Assembly (NCBI GenBank): GCA_027946355.1
Contig: JAPEUS010000029.1
Span: 1-64,000 of the forward strand
Direction: 5' to 3'
Source of the DNA: Collariella sp. IMI 366227
Lineage: Eukaryota; Ascomycota; Sordariomycetes; Sordariales; Chaetomiaceae
Length of the DNA stretch: 64,000 nucleotides
Shown here: in pieces, positions 21,707-34,330 of the stretch
Layout of the letters: each line of letters starts with the position of its first letter
How positions within the stretch are numbered: the first letter of the stretch is position 1
The notes under the pieces: model-generated
What the model saw: only the letters and a program-made list of their open reading frames with translations
The model's database searches: none
Told to the model about the DNA's origin: nothing
Position numbers and translations under genes: made by a program

Positions 21707-24676
21707 TCAAGAACCATAATTGCAATACTCAGGCCACGCAAACGGATTCCCTGGATCTAGGATACTGCTGAACGAGAAGTCGACCGACTGTGCAAACATC
21801 GGGTCCCAGGCTCTGAACAGGGCGTCGTCGTCCATCAAGAAGTCTTCAACGTTCCCTTCGGGGAGTCCACTGCCTAGAGGTGAGGGGTCGTTGTTGTTAC
21901 TGTTGCTGTTGCTGGCGTTACTGTTGTTTTGGTGGTAGGACTCAGGAGGTATGGTGGGCTGAGCGATGGAGAGAAGATCGCCTGGGATGGGGATGGCGTC
22001 GTCTGGGCTGAGATCAACGTTGGTTGTTGTGGTTGGTAGCTGGCCAATGGTGTTCTCGTTTATTGTTGTAGGCAATGGAGCTTTGCAGGTGAGGTTGTTG
22101 TTGTTGTCCATCGTCCAGGTGGTGGTCCAAGTCAGGGGAAAGGGTTGTTGCGTTTGTTGTGTGTAAGAGGGTATCCCCGGTGTGGGCAGGGCGCTGCGAA
22201 GGTTTAATGGTCGGTCGAGGGAGTTACTCTGATCGGTGGCAGCAGCCTGTTGGGGGATGGATGGTGAATTGGGGGTGGTCGTACAGGTGTTGAGAGGCGG
22301 GGCCGTTTGTTCCTGAGAGTGTTCAGTGGCGGCTGGATGCTCACTGTTCTCAAGGAGAGCTGCAGCTTGCTGTTGCTTAGCCTTCGCAGCTGCCGCGGCT
22401 TCCTTTGCCCGCTTCTTGTTCAACTCCTTTCGGTCGAGCTTGAGCATAACCGCTTGCCCGAGCTGCCCGTTGATACGAGCACTGCTCCAGATCTTGCCCA
22501 TCTCCTGTAAAACCGGAAGGACTTTCTTGAAGTCTGCACCTCCCCTTGTTCGGAACATTGACAGTCGGCTAAACCTCCACTTGCGGTATGCCACGCTGAG
22601 AGATAGGGCGAGTGCGTATGGGACAAATGGTAGAGGGCCGAGTCTGTAGTCCTTGATGACGTCGAGGATGCGGTCCGCAGAGTGGGATCTCCGAGCGTTA
22701 ACACTACTGGGCGGGAGGTGCTGAATGCGCGGTCCTGCCCCTGCGACCGAGTCACATTCGGGGGCATTTCGAAAACGGTGCCGCGGCATGCGGACTGACA
22801 GAACACTGATGGCGTGGTAGAGAACCTCAAGAGTGGCTAGGGCATCGTGATCAGCCTGTGTCAAGGTCATGGTCTTGGATGGGTACGTACCGAGGTGGAT
22901 CTCCGACTCGCATTGAGCGCCGGCCTCAATAGCCATGCGTTCAAAGACTGGGACCTCTACGTAGCTGATCTTGGGGTTCGGGCGGTAGAGCTCAACGACG
23001 TGATCCAGTACACCGACCAGAGACATGAATAACCTGAAAATGGGCGGATCATGCGGTTCAGGCTGAGGTATCCGTATCAAGTCAACGTTGTTAAACATAA
23101 ACGGTCTCGCGCCCATAGCCCCCATCACGCGGTCAAGAGCATAGACACACTTGAAGAGCCTGCTCCCGCTCTTGTTCGGTGTATTTGAGTCTTCGGCTTG
23201 CGCTCTTGCCAGGATGTCAAGGTGGATACCGTGCGTGTGTATCAAACTAACGAGACGTGCATAGAGGGCCAACGGTTGAAATCGTTCCACGAGGGTTGTC
23301 GGCTGCCAGTAGAAGCAGGTGACGGCCATGACCTGAATTTGATGGGACAAGGGGATCCGCTGCGCTTCTTGCAGCTCGGTGAGACGCCTGTTGATGAAGT
23401 TGGCCATCTCACGGGAATACTCGTCGAAAGTCACAACGGTTCTCGATTTTGATGCTGCTTCAGGGTGCAACTTGAACGTCCGTAAGCTGTGGGTTTCAGG
23501 ATCTGTGGCTGCAGCCAGACACACAGTTGCTTGCAGTAGTTCGCGCAAACCAGCATCTCCGGGGAGATCCATGAGTGTCGATCTGTCCATGATTGGGAAA
23601 ATTGGGTGGATCTTAGACAGATACAAGTCTCTCATGGCCCGCCATTCAGCATCCGAAGGAACCACCTTGGCCGCGAGCCCTCGGTTCACGATGGTTTGGA
23701 CAAGGGCGGTGAACTTTGCTGTGTCGTGTACGTTTATCGTAGATCTGGTGCCATCTTCTCGAGGGACTGAGAAGAACGGGCCAGGTCTTTCCTCGTCAAG
23801 CTCAGGACTAGTGGAGCTTCGATCGTGGGTCGGGGATGTCCTGGAGCGGCGAGGAGACGCGGGTGGCAAGAACCCGATGATTTGGTGGTCCGGTTGCTCA
23901 TCGGTGGCGGAGGACTTTGGTGCGGGTGCTGCGCACATTGTCGCCTCAACAAGAATGCCCTCGGGGTTCAGGTCTCCGAAAAAGGGAGGCGCTGGAGATG
24001 TCTGCTTGGGCTGTCGTCTTTCAGTATCTTCGGGACTGGAGTCGTCACCAGGTTGATCTGAAGCATGATGGAAGAAGCGAATCAACTGGGCAGCGGCGTC
24101 AGAAGTATCTCTGTCTGGGATGGCTTTGCCATGCCGTAGAACACGACGGGAAAATCCGGCATCAGCATTGATGAGTTCCTGGGCCGTGTCTTGCGGTGCA
24201 GTGACTGCGGTTGTGGTTGAAGCTGGGCTCTGGGGAACATGGTCGCAGCGTTTCTGGCTAGGTTAGCGCCTATCATCGAGCCGTCCTGAGTGCGCCAACG
24301 GCCCGGAAACAACAAACTCAACTATGTAAATGAGAATCAGGCACTGTACCTTTCGCTTCCGACAAGGATGACAGGCCTGCTGGACCTGCTTCCGCTTCAT
24401 GGGCAGACCGGCGGCGTCCTGCCCCACAAATTTGACACGCGCCGCTGGGGGGTTTGCTGCCCGCCATGTGTCAGCAGCGGAAAGCGGTATGAGGAATTGG
24501 GTTCTCCGCCGGGCGGGATCTCGCTTGAAGTGAGACAGGTCCTGCGAGAAGAGGTCGATTGCCGAAAGTTTGGTAAGATCTATGGTGGGACTGTCGGAGG
24601 AAAAGGAGGAAGACCGGAACGTGGCGAGCCGGACTTTCCCATTTGGAGAAGCCCGCTCCACAGAAAGCGGGTTCAT
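21707..24676 (-). CDS. Zn2Cys6-type fungal transcription factor with atypical zinc cluster
   Basis: Exons 24350-24676 and 21707-24253 (96-nt intron) give 957 residues. The intron interrupts the DNA-binding motif: QACHPCRKRK is joined to KRCDHVPQSP. A classical zinc cluster continues with two or three more Cys after a Pro loop; here the following 70 residues (ASTTTAVTAPQDTAQELINA and on) contain none. The body contains FFGDLNPEGILVEAT, then the fungal-specific transcription factor middle domain (ALVQTIVNRGLA; MRDLYLSKIHPIFPIMDRST; LYARLVSLIHTHGIHLD). The C-terminus is Gln/Asn-rich. This overall layout resembles the cutinase regulator CTF1 group, which is an inference. The start at 24676 is the first ATG in frame; the reading frame reaches further upstream only from a GTG. 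Confidence 0.85.
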
Positions 24677-24927
24677 CCTGCTGAGGAGGATGACGTCGAT
24701 CCACGCTATGCCCAATCTGGCGCCTCCGCAGACTTGTAGTAGTAACACACGGTGTTCCGATCAACCACTTAGACTACATCTTGTTGAAGTTTAAAGATAA
24801 TTAAGAAGAAGCTTAAGAATGTCTCCAAAATTCCCTTGATCAAATATTTTCTCGTCTATGTTCACCACTCACAACAGCCACAACTCGAGCAACACCACTT
24901 CCGCAAGTCATCATCACAACCTCCACC

Positions 24928-26609
24928 ATGACTCTTAGGGTTCTCCGCACCTCCACTCATGGTTCTCTCAGGTTTACCACCCCGCGGCAGTTGCCGCAAC
25001 ACCATTCCCAAAATATGACCTCGATGTCAACAGTGAACACTTCACCCACCGGCAAACCTGAAGGCGACATATCAGACACGTTTGCCTCGCTATCCGGACG
25101 AAAAGCGCAGCCTCTCCCCGACCGCTTTCGTGAGCTCAAACTTCGCCTTGTCGCGGGTCACGAAGACGCTGTCATAGCAAGCTGGAAGCGTCTCCTGGCT
25201 ACCCTGCGAGAAGAAAACGACCTGATCGCCCGCACCGGGCCCGCCATTATCCCATCGGTTCGCTTCAGCCACCTCCATGAGGACCTAGAAACCCTCAAAC
25301 CTGAGATAAAAAAACGCGGCGTGGCTGTTATCAGGGGTGTAATCTCCGAAGACGAGGCCCGCGCGTACAAGTTTGAGATTGAGGAATACGTCCGACAGAA
25401 TCCGCAGACAAGAGGTCTGTTGCATCCAATATCTTACCCTCCTTACCACCACCCCACCCCCATACTCTTCTTCCCCCATCCCCTCTCCCTCCCACACATC
25501 AAATATTAAGAAAAAGAAATTAGGCTTTCCCCTCCTCCCCACAAATCCTCGAACTCTACTGGTCCCCTCCCAAGCCCGGGCACGGTCCCACCCCCCTCCT
25601 CCTCCATACCCAACAAACCCTCATGACGCATCTCTGGGACACCTCCCCATTCCCCATCTCCCTATATACCCCTCTCTCCTACGCTGACCGCCTACGCATC
25701 CGCCAACCCGGCGACGCCCAGTTCGCCCTTGGTCCGCATCAAGACGGGGGAGTGTTGAGAGGTGGGAGGAGGGGGGTTACGGCAAGGGGGTATGACCCGG
25801 TGTTTACGGGGAGTGGGAGAAGTACAATCCGTTTGATGCCACGGGCAGGGTTGGCGCGGTGACGGATTTGTATGGGGGCTGGGAGCGTGTAGTATGTTGA
25901 GGGTGTTTCAGGGGTGGTTGGCGATGAGTAGGAGTGGGCCGGGAGGGGACGTTGAGGGTGAATCCGTTGGTGAAGGAGAGTGGGGTTTATGCGTTGTTGA
26001 GGCCGTTTTTAGGGCGAGGAGGGGGTGGAGGAGGTGGGGAGGGATGGGGGTTTTTGGAGGAGGGGTGGGAATTTACGGAGGGTAGAAGGATGGGGAGTGA
26101 GCTGCAGGGGGCGATGCCCGGGTGCGCGCAGGAGTTTCCGGAGGGAAGCCATCCGCATTTGGAGCTGGAAAGGACGATGGTGAATGTGCCGGAAGTGAGG
26201 CCGGGGGATTATGTGGTGTGGCATTGTGATAGTGAGTTTTTCTGAGAGTGGGAGAGCGGGAGGAGCGAAAAGCTGACATGAAATAGCCATCCACGCGGTT
26301 GACAGGAAGCACGCCGGCAACTCGGACTCGAGCGTGCTCTATATTCCGGTCTGTCCGACTACAAAGGCCAACGCGGAGTACTTGGCGCGCCAACGGGCAG
26401 CATTCCTCCAGGGGACGCCGGGTCCGGACTTCCCTGGTGGCGAGGGCGAGTCGAAGCATATCGGGAGGGCCACGGAGAAGTATGTTAAGAAGTACTGCGA
26501 CCCTCTCGGTGTTCAGCAGATGGGTTTGAGCAAGCTTGCTGCGACAGAAGAAGATACCCCAGGCGGCAAGTCTGTGCTTGAGCAAGCCAATGCGATTTTG
26601 GGATTTTAA
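24928..26609 (+). pseudogene. DUF1479 (YbiU-like) Fe/2-oxoglutarate oxygenase-like gene with several indels
   Basis: The 5' exon (24928 to about 25414) encodes RFRELKLRLVAGHEDAVIASW and VAVIRGVISEDEARAYKFEI. After an intron to about 25530 comes ILELYWSPPKPGHG through YADRLRIRQPGDAQFALGPH to QDGG, containing the HQD iron-ligand motif. Downstream, RVNPLVKESGVYALLRPF, PEVRPGDYVVWHCDT and IHAVDRKHAGNSDSSVLYIP follow; the last intron is 26231-26286. The stop is at 26609. Between 25750 and 26010 the expected protein switches frame at least five times, each time by 1-2 missing bases, mostly in G or T runs. DUF1479 proteins are putative dioxygenases. The gene is either intact in the organism and mis-sequenced, or recently dead. 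The N-terminus could be a mitochondrial presequence. Confidence 0.75.
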
Positions 26610-26803
26610 GGAGTACTCAAAGCTAGACGGTTTTGTACCATAATATGAGCCCTTCATCCTAACAAATTGTCACAGAGAACTGACGCCTATTTCAAGTTTG
26701 CTCCCAGTCATGTCTCCAAATTTTCCAGTGCTCAGGGACCCAATGCTTCCCAAACCCTCGCTCCCATCCCTCCCGTTTCACACCACTCCCTTTCCACCTC
26801 GCA

Positions 26804-27352
26804 CTACTCCGCCTTCGGGAAGATATCCGCCATAAAGTAGATAAGAAAATCCTTCTTCCCCACATCGACCCCCCTGGACCTCAAAATGTTGTACGCCGTC
26901 GTCAAGTGAAACATCATGTTCGGCACCACATACCCTAGCAAATACTGTGACGTGGTGCAGTTCATCGGTGGCAAGGGCCCAAGCGTCAGAGTATGTGTCT
27001 TGTCCGCGGCCGCATCCACATCCTCCCTCTTAACCGTCTCAAGCAGCGCGACCGTCTTGTCGAGGCGGGCGATCAGCTCGTCCATGTTGTAGACGTCGCC
27101 TTCGACGCGCGGGTTCTTGTCCTCCCACACGCCGATGTCGGTGCGGCCGGTCAGGCGCTCGACGGCCTTCTTGGAGAAGTTGGAGACGGCCTCGACCTGG
27201 AAGCCCAGCGCAAACATGTCGGGCGCCAAACGCGCGTTGGCGAAGGTGGCGGCGTCCGGGTGGGATTGGGCCTTAGTGAGGAGACCGCGGAGGGTGAGCG
27301 AGGAGTTCAGGGCCAGGCCAATGCTGGCCTCGTAGAAGGAGATTGTGGCCAT
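26804..27352 (-). CDS. DUF1993 family protein
   Basis: This single-exon gene of 182 residues starts at the ATG at 27352 (MATISFYEAS). Longer in-frame starts only add a Ser/Thr/Pro leader. The sequence shows the family's helical pattern with LTLRGLLTKAQSHPDAATF, VWEDKNPRVEGDVYNMDELI, the QYLLGYVVPNMMFHLTTAY segment and the terminal KKDFLIYFMADIF. DUF1993 proteins are small helical-bundle proteins of unknown function found in fungi and bacteria. The gene is convergent with the DUF1479 gene, whose stop lies 194 nt away. Confidence 0.88.
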   Translation of the reverse strand: MATISFYEASIGLALNSSLTLRGLLTKAQSHPDAATFANARLAPDMFALGFQVEAVSNFSKKAVERLTGRTDIGVWEDKNPRVEGDVYNMDELIARLDKTVALLETVKREDVDAAADKTHTLTLGPLPPMNCTTSQYLLGYVVPNMMFHLTTAYNILRSRGVDVGKKDFLIYFMADIFPKAE

Positions 27353-30300
27353 GGTGGTGGTTGTGGTTGGGAGTGGGCTGTGGAAGGTGGTTTGGGGCGT
27401 TGAGGGTGCAGTTGGCGATGAGGATGAATATCGAAGGTTATAGCGAGAGGGGTAAAGAAAACTTAAATACGGATATACCAACCTTGTCTTACCTGGGATC
27501 AGGAAGCACGGGCAATCCTCCTGGATGATGGCGGAGACTTCAAGGATCTTGCGGGGTCAAGGCCGCACATTGGGCCTCAAGCACATTCACCAACCTCCCA
27601 CCCCGCCTTGACATGGTAATGGCTTCGTCCTGAGGACAGGTCATCCTTCTCAACAAAATATGCTGAGTAATGATTCCTGCTCGTCTGGTTCTTTTCTGTT
27701 CCACCTCAAAGATCCCCATCCCTTCGTGGCATGTCCTGCGACAGCTGACAAATTCGCTGCTGAGAAATCCAGCGAAGCTGGCCCTGCTATTTGGTCCGTG
27801 TCTCCACTTAGACGCAGAAAGCGGGGTAAATTTGAATGCGGTGGGTCCAAGGATTCGAGGAATAACTTGCGAAGAAGAGAGGGATAAACTGTCGCTTTCT
27901 CACTTTCCTCCGGTTTTGATGCGACTCATTGAGATCAGAGGCCCAAAGGATGAAGTTGAGATAAACTTTGGGCTTGTTCAGTGGGGTCGGGCGCTAGGGC
28001 TGAGAGGGTGGGTTTTGTCAGGGGAAAGCGGGGCCTGAGGGCAGATGAGGCCAATGTTGCCCGCAAAATCACATTGCAAACGGCTGGGTGGCGATGGCAT
28101 CATCCGTCTTCAATCATCCAGATCGCGGGGTACTTAAGAAAATCGGGAGAGCCTCGCGTTTGAGCCACCGTGAGAGGCTTCCATTGGAACCAACACCACA
28201 TGTGTGGGGCTGGCGCAACCCCAGCCTCACAGTGTAGTAAATAAACAAAACTGTTTTGACACGGTGGCACCCACAAGCCAACACACCAGTTGAATACGAA
28301 ATACCACATTCACACCGTTTTCCCTAAAGCAAGCCGTTCGACATGCGCCGCCTGTCACTCTGTCTCACTCTCAATTAAAATCTTTAACAAACCAACCCAT
28401 CCCCCGTTCAATTCCTTGTTTTTTTCTTGAGCTTTTATCCTCAGTCGGCGCCAAACAGCCCTTGGGCCATCACTTCAAGTCCAACCCACTCTGTTCCTAA
28501 ACTATCTTGTTTAAGTTTTCCCTCAGAGAAAATCTTACAGTGTTCAGACTCACTCCCAGTGTCTTACTACTCATCACTTGTTCTTACAACGTGCCAACAA
28601 CATTGAACCGCCAACATGCATCCCAGGAAACAACCGCCCGTTGGTCTTCTAATAAATGTGATCATGTGATAAAGCACGTATAGATAGGTACATAAGCCGC
28701 AGGTTTGAGCACATGCCAAGCTATGGCGCTCTACTTGGGCTAGCCCAACCTGTGCAGGATATTTCCCCTGCGCCTGCGGGCCACTCTTGCTTCTCCCTCG
28801 TGCAAACTCGCAAGTCTCATCGTACCCCCTACCTTCGCACCACTGCCCTTGACAGCTGGAAAGAAGCGCAGTATAATTCTTTCTCGGCTGAAAGGCTCCT
28901 GATGGAGTGAGGCAGGTGGCGTAACTCAATAAAAGAACAGTATTAAACTTCGGGTGGAAATTAATGCCGAGTTTGAAGGGCGACCCCAGATTGGTTTCAT
29001 AGCACCCTCAAGCTCTTAAATCTTTCCGTACTGCCACCGGTGGCACAGAGTATCTTTCAAAACTCTTTAGTGGTGGCGGACCACCCGGCCAAATCTCATT
29101 TAAAATCCGGTATGTATGCTTTGTCGAACTGTTTCGGCTGCCACAGTCACTGCATCTGCTGCGGTGTCAGAGGGCAGAAGTGTTTACTAGAATTAAGGAC
29201 CTTGCCACGCTTGCTTTGTTCTCAACTCTGATGTCTTTTCTCGGCTCCTTTCTGTGTGATGCTATCCTGACTTCGGGGCGGGGAACAAAATAAGAACTCG
29301 GAACGCAGGGAAAGCGGTCTCGATGCTGAACCTGAGAAGGGTCACAGGAGAAGGTTTGTCACCCGCCGTAGAAAAGAAGGCCACGCCCATAATATTTGCC
29401 TTAGTGACGGCATGTCTTGTGTTTGGGTTTGCAGCTGAGTGGTTGCGCAGCGCGCTCGTCACCCTTAGTTAGCGAGACGAGCCGCAAAAGGGGGTGTGTG
29501 GGATTCAAGCGCTCCTCAAGGTAAACGATCTCTTGCTGGGTTTCAGCTGTTTTGTTAGTTACCGGTGAGTGTTGGTCATCTAAACTCAGGGGTTGGATCT
29601 TGAAATAGGACAAGGGTCCATTTCATGAGCGGTTTTTGCCATGAGCTTCCATGCCAACAGCCTCTGGTAAACCCCGGGAAGGTGCATCATTAGCTTGCCC
29701 TTGGTATCTGTGGCAGCACCGGCTTTGAGCCGAAGAGCAAGAGAGAATGGCAGTGCTAGGGGCGAGACCCTTTGATTGTTGGGGTTGGTTGAGGCGAGGA
29801 ACACAGACGCGGCGAGCTGATTCTGGGGTTATGCCCTACGTGGGAAGGTGGCCGTCTGTGTTGCAACGCTGCAAGAGTCGTGCCAACCCAGGAATTGGCT
29901 GATGGGATTGTTGTTGGTTCCTGTAAGAGACGGCACCCGCAGAACTTGGTAGATGCTTTGCTGTGGTGACACTTTTGGTGACATCGCGCCAGCTCCGAGA
30001 CGTTGAAGCGAGTTCCATACGGACGGCACATCAATCCCAAACCGGAGTTTGGGACGATCCGTGTCGTGTTTCCAACCTTTGAAAGGCGCACGCAAGGAGC
30101 GATATCGGTGTGAGACTGTCAAATTGTGAAGTTGGTTTGAACAGGGCCGGCCACTGCAGCAGTCGAGCCAGGGCGGATGACTGATGGGCCCATGCCACCC
30201 AGCCCCGACGCATCCTCGCGCAGCCATTCGCCATGGAAAACGAGGTGCAACGAGATGCAGTTGGGAGGAGTGTGATGGCGTGTTCGTCTCTTTTCTTTGG

Positions 30301-31582
30301 ATGCAGGCAGCAGGGACCGATGGGATCGTCTGATTAGATCGAGATGGAAGATCTGGCGCTTTGCTTTGTTGGAAGCTTCGCACAAAGATCGACTCATCCG
30401 ATCTGCGAGGTGCATTTTGGTGCGCGTGTTGACTGGGATCAAGCGGTCAAGGTGGGGGTTGTCTGGGGAATGTCGGGCGTTGAGGAGATGAAAAAGCATG
30501 ATGGGTGCAGATGGGCAGGGGATCCCAGGAACAGGGGCGAGCAGCTTTGTGGGGAACCCCACTTCTCATGGGGTCGCGAATTCACTCCACCAAGACTTCT
30601 ACCACACAACTTGCAAACCGCCGAGTCCCGAGTTCCGACAACCGAAATCCACTTTGGCATTGCAAATGTCCAGCCTCCTCACATTGATTCAATGCCCAGC
30701 GTTACAAGAGCCGGAGACGGCCTGCTGTTCCTCCGTGGCCATCAAGATATGCCGTCGAAGCGAATGGCAGCCTGCAATTTGCCGGCATGTTGATGCCCTT
30801 GAGCTTGTGGATACCACACGTCTTTTCGACTTGGTGTCATCTCACCAACTTGCGACTTGCATATTGGTTCTCTGCCGAACCCGGCAATATTCTTATGAGC
30901 TTGTCTCTGCGGAGTCCAGTGCCACGCGGCCCGCAAGCGAGGAACGACAGTCTGGACTCCAGGGATTACTCGTCTCCTGGCTGCAAAGCCCCCCCCCCCC
31001 CCCCCCGGCCTTTTATAACCTTTGGGAGTCATCAACCCTGGCTCATTATTTCACTCGCAGGAGACCTCACCTTCCGCCACTCACCGTGAGGTTTTGAGCC
31101 CAGCTCGCAGCCGCCAAGCCGACAGATGACTATCGGAGGCGGGCCTCGAGAGACGGGAGACGGCCCGCTGCTCTCCTCGACTTCCTGATCGAGAGATACC
31201 GTGAGCATCGCCGCAGGGGTATTTTGTCCTAACTCCCTGAACACGGGGATAGTCGCCTTGAGCCGGAATATCAGATCATCTGGGAAACTAGGGGAAATTT
31301 CGCCTGTGGTGGCGCGAAACACGTGCATCGCACACAGATGGGACTTTCCTCTTTCTCGACGCAACCTTACCCGATGTCGACGGCAACCTAGGTCTGGAAA
31401 CATGACCCCTGGACAGTTACGTCTGGGCTGCCATGGTGAGGGTAACATGGCGTTTCCAAAGCCCGGCATACCGGCCAGTGTCGGAAGCGAATCCCCATTT
31501 TATAAAGTAGCCCTGGCCCCAAATCGTGGATCTGCCCTCGCGACCCGCTTGTTTTCGACCAAAGATTTTAACAACCACGCCG
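27353..31582. other. 4.2-kb region with no recognisable gene
   Basis: I read both strands and find only short frames without family features. An 18-nt C run lies at 30989-31006, about 580 nt upstream of the rhodopsin-like gene. The region could hold long 5' regulatory DNA, non-coding RNA or degenerated repeats; nothing in the sequence decides between these. Confidence 0.5.
30989..31006 (+). repeat. Poly-C homopolymer (18 nt)
   Basis: Eighteen consecutive C residues occur between gcaaag and ggcctttt. Such runs are length-variable in biology and in sequencing, so the exact length should not be trusted. Confidence 0.9.
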
Positions 31583-32883
31583 ATGTCGAGCTCCACCACG
31601 GCCCCTGCCCCGGCGGCCACCACCGCAGTCCCTCCGGCCCCTCAGGGCTTCCCCATCTCCGAACATGCCGCTCAGCTCTCACGAATCTACATCGGTGCCA
31701 CCACCGTGCTGATGGCTTTTTGGGACCATCGCGTTCGCCATTCGCATCCGCCAACGCATATCACCAGTTTGGAAGGTCGGCCCCGACGACTACTTCATCC
31801 TCCTCGGCTTCGTGCGCCCTCCCTCCCCTCCCCAACCACCTCCCCTTCCTAACCCCTCCTCCCAGATCCTCACCATAACCGACTGGGCCATGCTCTTCCC
31901 TACCATGGTCCCTCACCCCGGCCTCCTCCCAGCCTCACGCACGCTCCTTGCCGGCAAGAACAGCTGGCTGGCCATTGGCATCTGGGGCCTCTCGATGGGG
32001 TGCATCAAGATTTCCATCGCCCTAACCCTCCTCCGCATCCAAGGCAGCCACCTTGGCTGGCGCATTTTCCTGTACACCACCATGGGCGTCTGCGCCGTGT
32101 ACGGCGTCGGCAACGTCTTCTTCAACCTGCTGATCTGCTGCCGCCCGCTAGAAAAGGCGTGGAATTTTGCGGCTGAGGGGGCAGTGCGTATCGTTTGGGG
32201 TGCAGAGGGCGGTGGCGAATACGGGCGCGGGGATTAATATCTCGACGGATATACTGCTGTCGCTGGCGCCGGCGACGTTTTTGAGGAAGTTGAATCGCCC
32301 GCTCAGGGAGAGGGTGTTTGTGTGTGTGTTGATGGGGATGGGGTTGTTTGCGAGCGTGTCGAGTATTGTGAAGACGGTGATTTTGAAGGATTATGGGAAT
32401 CCGGAGTTTAATGGGGACTTTTGGGCTATGTCGGTTTTGATTTGTACTTGGACCGCGCTGGAGCAGCAGCTGGGGTTGCTGGCGGCGTGCGTGCCCGCGA
32501 TGAAGGGCGTGTTGCAGGCTTGTTTGGGGGCGATGGGCGTGTCGTTGACGGAGAATAAGTCGGGCACGAGGTCAGGACACTATGTGAGGCACGGTGGGCC
32601 GAGTGGGGTGAGTCGGACGGGAGGAGGGGATGCGACGGGGACGTATATAAGGAGTCAGAAAGGAGAGGAGCACCCACGGTTTGTGTCGAGACGCGGGAGA
32701 GACATGGAGGATGATGAGACGTGTATTGGCTTGCCGGATATGAGCAGGGCGGGGTCAAGAAAGTCGCTGGGGGAGAGTTCAATGAATGACGGGCGAGGTC
32801 GGCTGGATGGGCTGAGGTATTCGAGGGGGTATTCGGCTGAGCAGCTGCCAGCACAGGCGCATTTGCCTGCTCATGCTGTGTAG
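31583..32883 (+). CDS. Rhodopsin-like integral membrane protein (SAT4/PTH11-like family), two frame breaks
   Basis: The gene encodes a fungal seven-helix membrane protein. From ATG 31583 it reads AQLSRIYIGATTVLMAF. One surplus T in a T5 run (31717-31721) then interrupts the frame, after which IRIRQRISPVWKVGPDDYF continues in frame. Intron 31812-31865 leads to the exon with ILTITDWAMLF, GIWGLSMGCIKISIALTLLR and FFNLLICCRPLEKAW. A surplus G in a G5 run (32177-32181) precedes CVSFGVQRAVANTGAGINIS and TDILLSLAPATFLRKLNRPL, then LICTWTALEQQLGLLAACVP, a signature of this family. The cytoplasmic tail is Ser/Gly/Arg-rich. Members are thought to act as surface sensors, including PTH11-type receptors. 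Both breaks fit homopolymer length errors. Confidence 0.82.
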
Positions 32884-33496
32884 TAGTTGGAGGTGTTCTC
32901 TGCGTTGTTGAGTTACAATATCAGGGGGATCTTTGCCAGCCAAGGCGCAATCTGTGGTTGTGTCACGTTATGGCCTGCTTTTTGGTATACCTGATGGGCT
33001 GGACCGAGTGGCCAGCAATCCTATTTGTTGGTGAGGCTGCAGATTGCTGTTACATATGCGAGATTGTGGCCCTCCTCGGTACCTCTTGAATGCTGGTTGT
33101 AATCCGAACTCAGATCAAAAACCGTAAGTATGACGCATTCGACAAACTGCCTGGCCCCCCATGGTGTTTTTGCGGCCCTCCGTGCTGGTAGTTGATCAAG
33201 GCCGCAATCAACCTTCTGCGCACTGAAGAAGATTGGGGTTGGGGCTGGCACTGCAGGTTTCCCGAAAACAAAGAACTATAACTAATACATTGAACCGAAT
33301 CTATCATCGGCAGCAAGCAGCACAAGTTGTCTGGACTACATCATGCTAGCCCTCAAAACCTTGGATAATTACACGACTCCCTTTATTCGCCCTCGGATTA
33401 CCATTTAAGTTTGCCGCCTAAATTGGGCACATTAAAGCCCTCGCAATCCCCTTTAGCCATGGGGAGTTATTGTCATTGGGTGCTTAGACCTCCAGG
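32884..33496. other. Intergenic region
   Basis: No gene was recognised in these 613 nt. Confidence 0.5.
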
Positions 33497-34330
33497 TTGG
33501 ACAATTACCACTACGCTGATCGTCACCCATCCTTCCATATTCATCTTCATATGGACCCTACTTATCCCGGAAATCCTTGGGGGCTTCGGATTTTGTTTCC
33601 AAATGCGGACAAGTGCAGAGACAGTGTCGTCCATGAAGCCCGTACATGGAGCGAGAATCACTGCATTACCTGGTCGGCCAGAGGAATGATCGAAAGACAC
33701 AAATCAATGGTCGGCAAACCACTGCATTGCAAGTCCGGCATCATAATCAGAAACACGCAACCGATGGACACAACTGAAGAGGTGGGCGAGCTGAGCTACA
33801 CCCAGGGCCATCATGATGGAGGCGATCCGGAGATTCTCCAAATTAACAACCCCTCTGTATTTGCGGATGGGCTGAGAAGAGCAGCAAACCTTTCTCAGAA
33901 TCTGAGAGATTCCACCTTGTATTCCGGCGGAGTCCATTGGACTGACGATGGCCGGGAGGACGTCCCCTTCGACAATACGACGCCTTTGTACGAGAACATC
34001 TCCACCGAACTCGGCAGACACCAGGTGTCCACTTTCCCCATCGTCCATTCTTTGTGCAAAGCCCTCCAGCTCGCTGGTTACCGCGCCTAAATGGACGCCG
34101 ATAGATATGTATGGTACGAAGATGACGACGGAGACCTGTACTTTGATGCGAGGGAACATTAACCTGAGCCGAATAGGTGCGACGGGCTGGTGGCGAAGTG
34201 TCAGATCTGCATGAACCCGGAGAAATATGGGCTGAGATATGTAAACCGGAGCCTCAAGGCCGGGTTTGAGTTCATGGAGGAATTTCGAGAGAAGAGACGA
34301 GCCAACGGTGTTCGTGATCGTTCTTCATAA
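33497..34330 (+). pseudogene. Unknown open frame interrupted by two in-frame TAA stops
   Basis: A single frame of 278 codons reads as protein throughout but contains TAA at 34088-34090 and 34160-34162. After the first stop it continues DADRYVWYEDDDGDLYFDAR, after the second CDGLVAKCQICMNPEKYGL and FEFMEEFREKRRANG. Because the frame does not shift, these look like point mutations; CAA to TAA is the change made by repeat-induced point mutation at CpA. I do not recognise the protein. An alternative is a small gene in which an intron removes the second stop, but the first would remain. Confidence 0.5.

Noticed and set aside
27353..31582. rRNA or additional tRNA genes in the gene desert
   Set aside because: No conserved rRNA blocks or cloverleaf patterns were found by eye on either strand.
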